Assembly (NCBI GenBank): GCA_002245135.1
Contig: NGBS01001206.1
Location: 1-40,051 of the forward strand
Reading direction: 5' to 3'
Origin: Proteromonas lacertae
Taxonomy: Eukaryota > Sar > Bigyra > Opalinata > Proteromonadidae
DNA length: 40,051 bases
Below are positions 38,281 through 40,051 of this stretch, piece by piece. Position 1 is the first letter of the stretch. Each line of letters starts with the position of its first letter. The position numbers and the translations under genes were made by a program. Below the pieces are notes generated by a model that made no database searches, was not told the origin of the DNA, and saw nothing but the letters and a program-made list of their open reading frames with translations.

Positions 38281-39712
38281 TTATTTTTTCTTTAAACAAT
38301 GAAATAATCCCCATTTAATATAACCGGATTTACATTTTTCAAGTTGTTTATCACATTCTTTTAGTAACTCTTTGTATGATTCTACACCACAGATATCATG
38401 TAATGACTTCTTGAGAAGTATTGCTTGTTCTTTTATTTCTTTTAGTAAATCGAACAATTGCTTTGTACCATCTACTATATTGATAATATTAAAACCTACA
38501 GATTCAATTAACTGTTTATGTCCATGAAATGATGCTTCTTCATCTTTTTCATAACAAAAATCTGATATAAATATTTTACCATCAGGTTTTAACCATTTGT
38601 AGAATTTGTTAAGTATTTCTTTTTTATTATTGTTATATAATAATGCTTCTCTACTGTATATAATATCAAATTTATTTTCTTCATATTCAGTATTCATATA
38701 TTTTTGATAAAAAAAATGTAACATTTGGCTATAATATATATAAATATATACACAATTAAACTCTTTAGCTCTTTGTATTGCCACATTTATCATATTTGCT
38801 GATATATCAATTCCATGTACAATTACTCCATACTTATTTGCCATAAATATATCTTCTCCTCCTATACCGCATCCAACATCTAGTACAAGTTGGTTTTGCT
38901 TTAAATTCATTTTATCTACAATAGAACTTGTTGTTTTTAAACCACCTAAGCTGGAAAAGCCATAACCATATAGTTTTTCATACTGTAATATGTTATTATA
39001 AGTAAATTTTTGATTGTCTAGAAATATTTGCAAAGTACAATTATAAGGTATATTATTTGACTTAACTTTTTGAAATAACCAATAAGATTGATTCTTGTTA
39101 TTTTTAAAATCTTCATATGTTTTAATATTTCCATTTTTTATTAATTGATAGGAATATGTTTTATCAGATGTTCTATTAAATAAATTGTAATAGTATTCAT
39201 TATTTCTATAAAAAGTAGGATTAAAATTTCTCTCTTTATCTCCTGATTGATAAAAACATGATTCTCTTACAAATATATATCCTCCTTCTTTTAACCAACA
39301 TAAAGACTTTCTAGCAAAATCTTTACACTCATCGTCATTTAAATACATTAACAGCCAATTTGTGAATATAAAATTGTATGATTGAGGCTTTTCTATCATT
39401 TTTGTAGCATCATTACATTCAAAAGTACATGAGAATAATGTCCATTTAGTTCCTGATTCTATTACTTTACATATAAAATAATAATACTTTTTTAATAAAT
39501 GCTTCAAAAATCTACTGCTTTTAATGATTCACATATTTTTGCTATACACTTAACCCTACCTATTCCAGCACCAATTTCAATTACACTTTTACCTGTTAAA
39601 CAAGGAATGATTTTTAATATTTCATCCTATCACTAGCAGTTATAATCTGCATTATTGTCTAATAACATCTCTTTTAAAGACAATTCTTTACTATGTTGAC
39701 CAATAGCTTATC
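38281..39712 (-). pseudogene. two-domain phosphoethanolamine N-methyltransferase, decayed at the 5' end
   Basis: The stretch 38281-39507 is open for 408 codons and contains NFIFTNWLLMYLNDDEC (end of methyltransferase domain 1), YEKLYGYGFSSLGGL, LVLDVGCGIGGEDIFMANKYG (SAM motif of domain 2), DIIYSREALL and KPDGKIFISDFCY. These are marks of plant- and invertebrate-type PMT, which makes phosphocholine. Its first 26 residues are not PMT-like. Upstream, from an ATG at 39712, domain 1 pieces (SVIEIGAGIGR, KAVDF, NQELNGHYSHV) lie in shifting frames with about four breaks. A 29-nt GT...AG piece (39459-39487) and a 23-nt one (38729-38751) look like ultrashort introns. Probably a pseudogene; the breaks may alternatively be sequence errors. 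Confidence 0.65.
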
Positions 39713-39869
39713 ATTTTTTGTCTTGTATCTATAGAATTAATTTTATAGAATAAATACCCATGTTAATCACTTATAAAATATAGCAATATGATAACTCAAA
39801 ATTTTATAATGATTATATATCAATTAGTAAGTCTTATAGAACTATTTACTTTAATCTGACTTATAATAT
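39713..39869. other. spacer at the 5' side of the PMT relic
   Basis: AT-rich with no frame. It would contain the PMT promoter and, on the other strand, that of the possible gene at 39870. Confidence 0.3.
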
Positions 39870-40051
39870 ATGGATTTTTTTATATATATTTTCTTCATTT
39901 TATGTATTATATTTACATTTTATTTTATTAATTATATACAAGTCTATCAAATAATCTGTTTGAAGAAATAAAAGATTTTGATAATTTAAATATGAATAAT
40001 TAAATTCTATAAATTGTACATATCCTTTGAATGAAATGCATATATCATATC
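39870..40051 (+). CDS. possible start of another anchored protein, cut by the window end
   Basis: ATG at 39870 followed by a hydrophobic anchor (MDFFIYIFFILCIIFTF...) as in the other glycan genes, then polar residues and a stop at about 39969. A short intron could bypass that stop, but none is convincing within the window. It may be the first exon of a further gene or a relic. Confidence 0.25.

Noticed and set aside
2102-40051. Ciliate-type genome with tiny introns and altered stop codons
   Set aside because: TAA, TAG and TGA all act as stops in well-supported genes, so the standard code holds.
1-40051. CRISPR arrays, riboswitches or bacterial promoters
   Set aside because: No evenly spaced short repeats were seen and the window is eukaryotic in content.

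Overview
The window looks like nuclear DNA of a small, very AT-rich animal, or an animal-like eukaryote, with a compact genome. Two kinds of evidence point this way. First, the gene families are those of the animal Golgi and surface: GT92, GT31, GT61, fucosyltransferase-like, DUF229 sulfatase-like and FkbM proteins, nearly all with one N-terminal membrane anchor, plus a two-domain phosphoethanolamine methyltransferase. Second, the DUF229 gene at 16904-18414 can be read through only by removing five GT...AG introns of 23, 25, 25, 33 and 28 nt. Introns this short in an animal recall dicyemid mesozoans, which from memory have introns of roughly 20-40 nt. The standard genetic code fits everywhere. 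The species assignment is inference.

Layout. 1-2086: eroded, more GC-rich Polinton-like fossil (family A). 2102-6995: five packed genes (GT92, two GT-A-like transferases, an HtrL/YibB-like protein, FkbM). 7223-8050: two small zinc-ribbon ORFs resembling family A in composition. 8719-10797: four small minus-strand ORFs of unknown function, perhaps virus-like. 11281-11821: foldback MITE. 12135-23994: the main glycan block (fucosyltransferase-like, GT-A, GT61, AT3-SGNH, DUF229, methyltransferase, GT31, AT3-SGNH, FkbM, fucosyltransferase-like). 24083-24506: second MITE copy. 24530-26460: family A fossil with DNA polymerase B remains. 26450-30540: AT-rich Polinton-like segment with a cysteine protease and an integrase. 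31370-32337: third fucosyltransferase-like gene. 32613-33681: nearly perfect 1.07-kb palindrome. 33690-34842: hAT relic. 35302-36429: decayed glycan genes. 37108-38226: short hAT element with intact 8-bp target duplications. 38281-39712: decayed phosphoethanolamine methyltransferase.

The genes fit together as a glycan-making and glycan-decorating island. Transferases of several families would build chains, fucosyltransferase-like proteins would cap them, FkbM proteins could O-methylate and AT3-SGNH proteins could O-acetylate them, and the DUF229 protein could trim or modify them. Packing is extreme for a eukaryote: one pair abuts stop-to-start with no base between (15180/15181), another has a 6-base gap, a divergent pair has 23 bp between start codons, and a convergent pair has 13 bp between stops. 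Paralogues and fragments of the same families at 31-36 kb suggest rapid birth and death of these genes amid mobile elements.
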